A stretch of 64,000 bases of DNA from Fistulifera solaris (Eukaryota > Bacillariophyta > Bacillariophyceae > Naviculales > Stauroneidaceae). The stretch covers positions 434,001 to 498,000 of the forward strand of contig AP026148.1 in NCBI GenBank assembly GCA_030295235.1, read 5' to 3'. A program made the position numbers and the translations under genes. Below, in pieces: positions 62,281-64,000 of the stretch. Within the stretch, counting starts at the first letter, position 1; each line of letters opens with the position of its first letter. The notes beneath the pieces are model-generated. The model worked only from the letters and a program-made list of their open reading frames with translations, made no database searches and was not told the DNA's origin.

Positions 62281-64000
62281 TTAAATGAGAGATTCCTTCT
62301 GTTCCAAATCGCTTTCATTCAAAACGGTATCTTTCGTATTGATAATTGCACCGTCTTCTGACAATAAACACGAACAGCTCTGCAAATATTTCCGACATCG
62401 CTCCATATCTTCTCCAAATCCAAGCTCTTGTGCAACAAAGTCCAGTTCAACGGTCGGCCGATATACCCGACAAATTCTCTGTAAGCCATTGAATCGCATC
62501 GTTGGTATTATGTGATCCATTAAAAAGGCCCCCAAGTTGGGGCACGAAAGTCGTAAACGGAAGAACAAATGATAATTCAACTCGGCTACCGCTTCGCGAA
62601 CCAGCAGCGCATGATGAATGGCGGGATCTTCCTCGTCCGTAGGACTCAAGGAAAGCATCAAATGAAACAAGTCAGACGAGCCACCCGTATACTTCTTATT
62701 CTCCATCAAAAACACATAATACAGCAAACGATAAGCAAGAAACTCGCGGATATTCTGGGTAGCTTCGGTGTCATCGTGTAAAGTACGATAGAGCTCCTTG
62801 AGCTGCGTTTGGCATTGATTGTACTCGTTCAAATCATTTTCTTCCAGAGCAATCCTCGCGTGTGTTTCGTACACGTCAATCGTAAAGGAATTCTGAATTC
62901 TTTGAACCGTACAATCTTGCCGGATAGCCTTAAGCTGCGAGCAAAACCAAATGTAATCTCTGCGGTTGGGGCGCCGTCGCTCTTGTTTCATGTTCTCCAG
63001 ATGCTCCCGCAGAACAGCTTCTGGTCTCACCAGCTCCGGACGAGGAGGCGCGGTTAATCTCAAGTACTCTTTTTCCAACTCCAGACACGTACCCTTCACT
63101 GTCATCTTTTCAAAATCTTCTTCGGTCAATTTTCCCGTCTTTCCTCCGATTGTTTCTCTTCCCATGAAGCGTCCAAAATCCTCCACTGCACTGCTAGATG
63201 ATGAGGCTTCGCCAATACCACCAGGACCCACAAACCGTTTCTCGCGACTCTTGAGTGCCAACGTAGACTGATCAAACCCATTGTCTTTGTGCTTCTTCGT
63301 TTGGTGTGTTTCAGAGATGTCCCCCGGTCCATAATAAGAAGGCGTGTTGTTTCTCTTCGTCGCGCTTTGGTACTGTATGGCAAAATGAGACATGTTAGCT
63401 GTTTCTGGAGACAAAGTTGGACCATAGTAACTGTGGTTCGACGAATTCTGCGATGCTTGCCAGTATCCAGGACTCGTGTACACGCTTTGCTGTTGTTGAA
63501 ACGACGTGGATCGTGGTCTAACTAATGGCACTTGACTCCAATCTTTGATGTGAAGGTTGTTGGACATGATCGCTTCTTGTATAAGCTTTTGCACTTGTTC
63601 CATGACTTCATCCTTTTCATTCTGAGTTTTACAAGGCAACAAACAACGATGAACAAACACTTTCAGGCTTGCAGGCGAATCCTCTTGGCCACCCGATGCG
63701 GACGGCTGATCACTTGCAAAATTTTGGTTGTGAGATGATGTCAGACTACTGGAATGAATTACTTCTGTGTAATGAGCAGGTGGTGGAGGTAGATCAAAAG
63801 GGGCTATTGTAGCTCCAGGATTCTGATGGAAGAAATGTGCGGCTCGACTCGACTCATCTGCCTGATACTTAGCCCATCGATACTGCTGATCGGCATCACT
63901 TCGCATTTTAGGGTCGGGTGATTGTAAATGGGGTTCCCAACGCTGCGCCTGCTCCGTGTAGGCATGATAATATTCCGTGTAGAGCTGGACCAAATTCTTA
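62281..64000 (-). CDS. SAC3/GANP-THP3-LENG8 family mRNA-processing protein, partial at its 5' end
   Basis: The frame is open to the right edge, so the N-terminus lies outside the window; about 572 residues are visible. The first 270 are disordered and rich in Q, S, Y and P (Y-Y-H-A-Y-T-E-Q-A-Q-R-W). The SAC3-type domain starts at V-K-G-T-C-L-E-L-E-K-E-Y-L-R-L-T-A-P-P-R-P-E-L-V-R-P, followed by I-Q-N-S-F-T-I-D-V-Y-E-T-H-A-R-I-A-L-E-E-N-D-L-N-E-Y-N-Q-C-Q and a PCI-like helical region. The pattern matches LENG8 and yeast Thp3, which couple transcription with splicing. No frame slip in 1.7 kb. It converges on the dienelactone hydrolase gene. Confidence 0.88.
   Translation of the reverse strand, partial: KNLVQLYTEYYHAYTEQAQRWEPHLQSPDPKMRSDADQQYRWAKYQADESSRAAHFFHQNPGATIAPFDLPPPPAHYTEVIHSSSLTSSHNQNFASDQPSASGGQEDSPASLKVFVHRCLLPCKTQNEKDEVMEQVQKLIQEAIMSNNLHIKDWSQVPLVRPRSTSFQQQQSVYTSPGYWQASQNSSNHSYYGPTLSPETANMSHFAIQYQSATKRNNTPSYYGPGDISETHQTKKHKDNGFDQSTLALKSREKRFVGPGGIGEASSSSSAVEDFGRFMGRETIGGKTGKLTEEDFEKMTVKGTCLELEKEYLRLTAPPRPELVRPEAVLREHLENMKQERRRPNRRDYIWFCSQLKAIRQDCTVQRIQNSFTIDVYETHARIALEENDLNEYNQCQTQLKELYRTLHDDTEATQNIREFLAYRLLYYVFLMENKKYTGGSSDLFHLMLSLSPTDEEDPAIHHALLVREAVAELNYHLFFRLRLSCPNLGAFLMDHIIPTMRFNGLQRICRVYRPTVELDFVAQELGFGEDMERCRKYLQSCSCLLSEDGAIINTKDTVLNESDLEQKESLI

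Noticed and set aside
1-64000. tRNA, rRNA, CRISPR arrays and virus-like elements
   Set aside because: I scanned for typical tRNA T-arm words, repeat-spacer arrays, long terminal repeats and polymerase or capsid motifs and found nothing convincing. A covariance-model search would be decisive for RNAs.

Overview
The window looks like nuclear DNA of a diatom, most likely a pennate such as Phaeodactylum tricornutum. Genes are dense and lie on both strands, and introns are mostly short (about 50-110 nt, GT-AG). Many products start with a signal peptide followed by an F-containing cleavage site of the TSAF, SSAF or AAF type, the hallmark of import into the four-membrane diatom plastid. One is the nuclear gene for the plastid ATP synthase gamma subunit (atpC). 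The species name is an inference; no database was consulted.

Layout: 1-6.6 kb holds a partial small plastid membrane protein, an ankyrin-repeat gene, a short acyl-CoA-synthetase-like gene, a Has1/DDX18 RNA helicase and a secreted coiled-coil protein. 7-13.3 kb holds NSF, a divergent SulP-STAS-cNMP transporter and a small membrane protein. 13.5-20.1 kb holds a W-I-G-G repeat protein, a fibronectin-III protein ending in a CaaX box, UNC-50, exosome subunit Rrp40 and a membrane RING-H2 protein. 20.1-21.6 kb is repeat-rich and non-coding. 21.6-32.7 kb holds a UIM protein, a RIO kinase with UIMs, plastid TerC, a UBL3/MUB-like protein, a plastid thioredoxin, ArgJ, a coiled-coil protein and an AMMECR1 protein. 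32.8-40.3 kb is a run of four genes of unknown function, three clearly and one probably plastid-targeted. 40.4-45 kb holds a coiled-coil protein, a small ORF and a large unknown protein. 45-47.7 kb is an AT-rich gene desert with a tandem repeat. 47.7-64 kb holds an HROB-like OB-fold gene, Pam18, a B-type cyclin, a START-like membrane protein, plastid SUMT, a 2Fe-2S-like protein, atpC, a histidine phosphatase, a dienelactone hydrolase and a partial SAC3/LENG8-type gene.

Functional themes: plastid biology (atpC, TerC, thioredoxin, ArgJ, SUMT and several unknowns), membrane traffic (NSF, UNC-50), RNA processing (Has1, Rrp40, RIO kinase, LENG8-like) and cell cycle or genome maintenance (cyclin B, HROB-like). 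I see no operons, tRNA, rRNA, CRISPR or recognisable virus-like element.

A strong technical signal runs through the window. About 30 single-base reading-frame slips, many in homopolymer runs, interrupt otherwise well-conserved proteins. This looks more like an unpolished long-read assembly than mass gene decay, so genes carrying slips are annotated across them.
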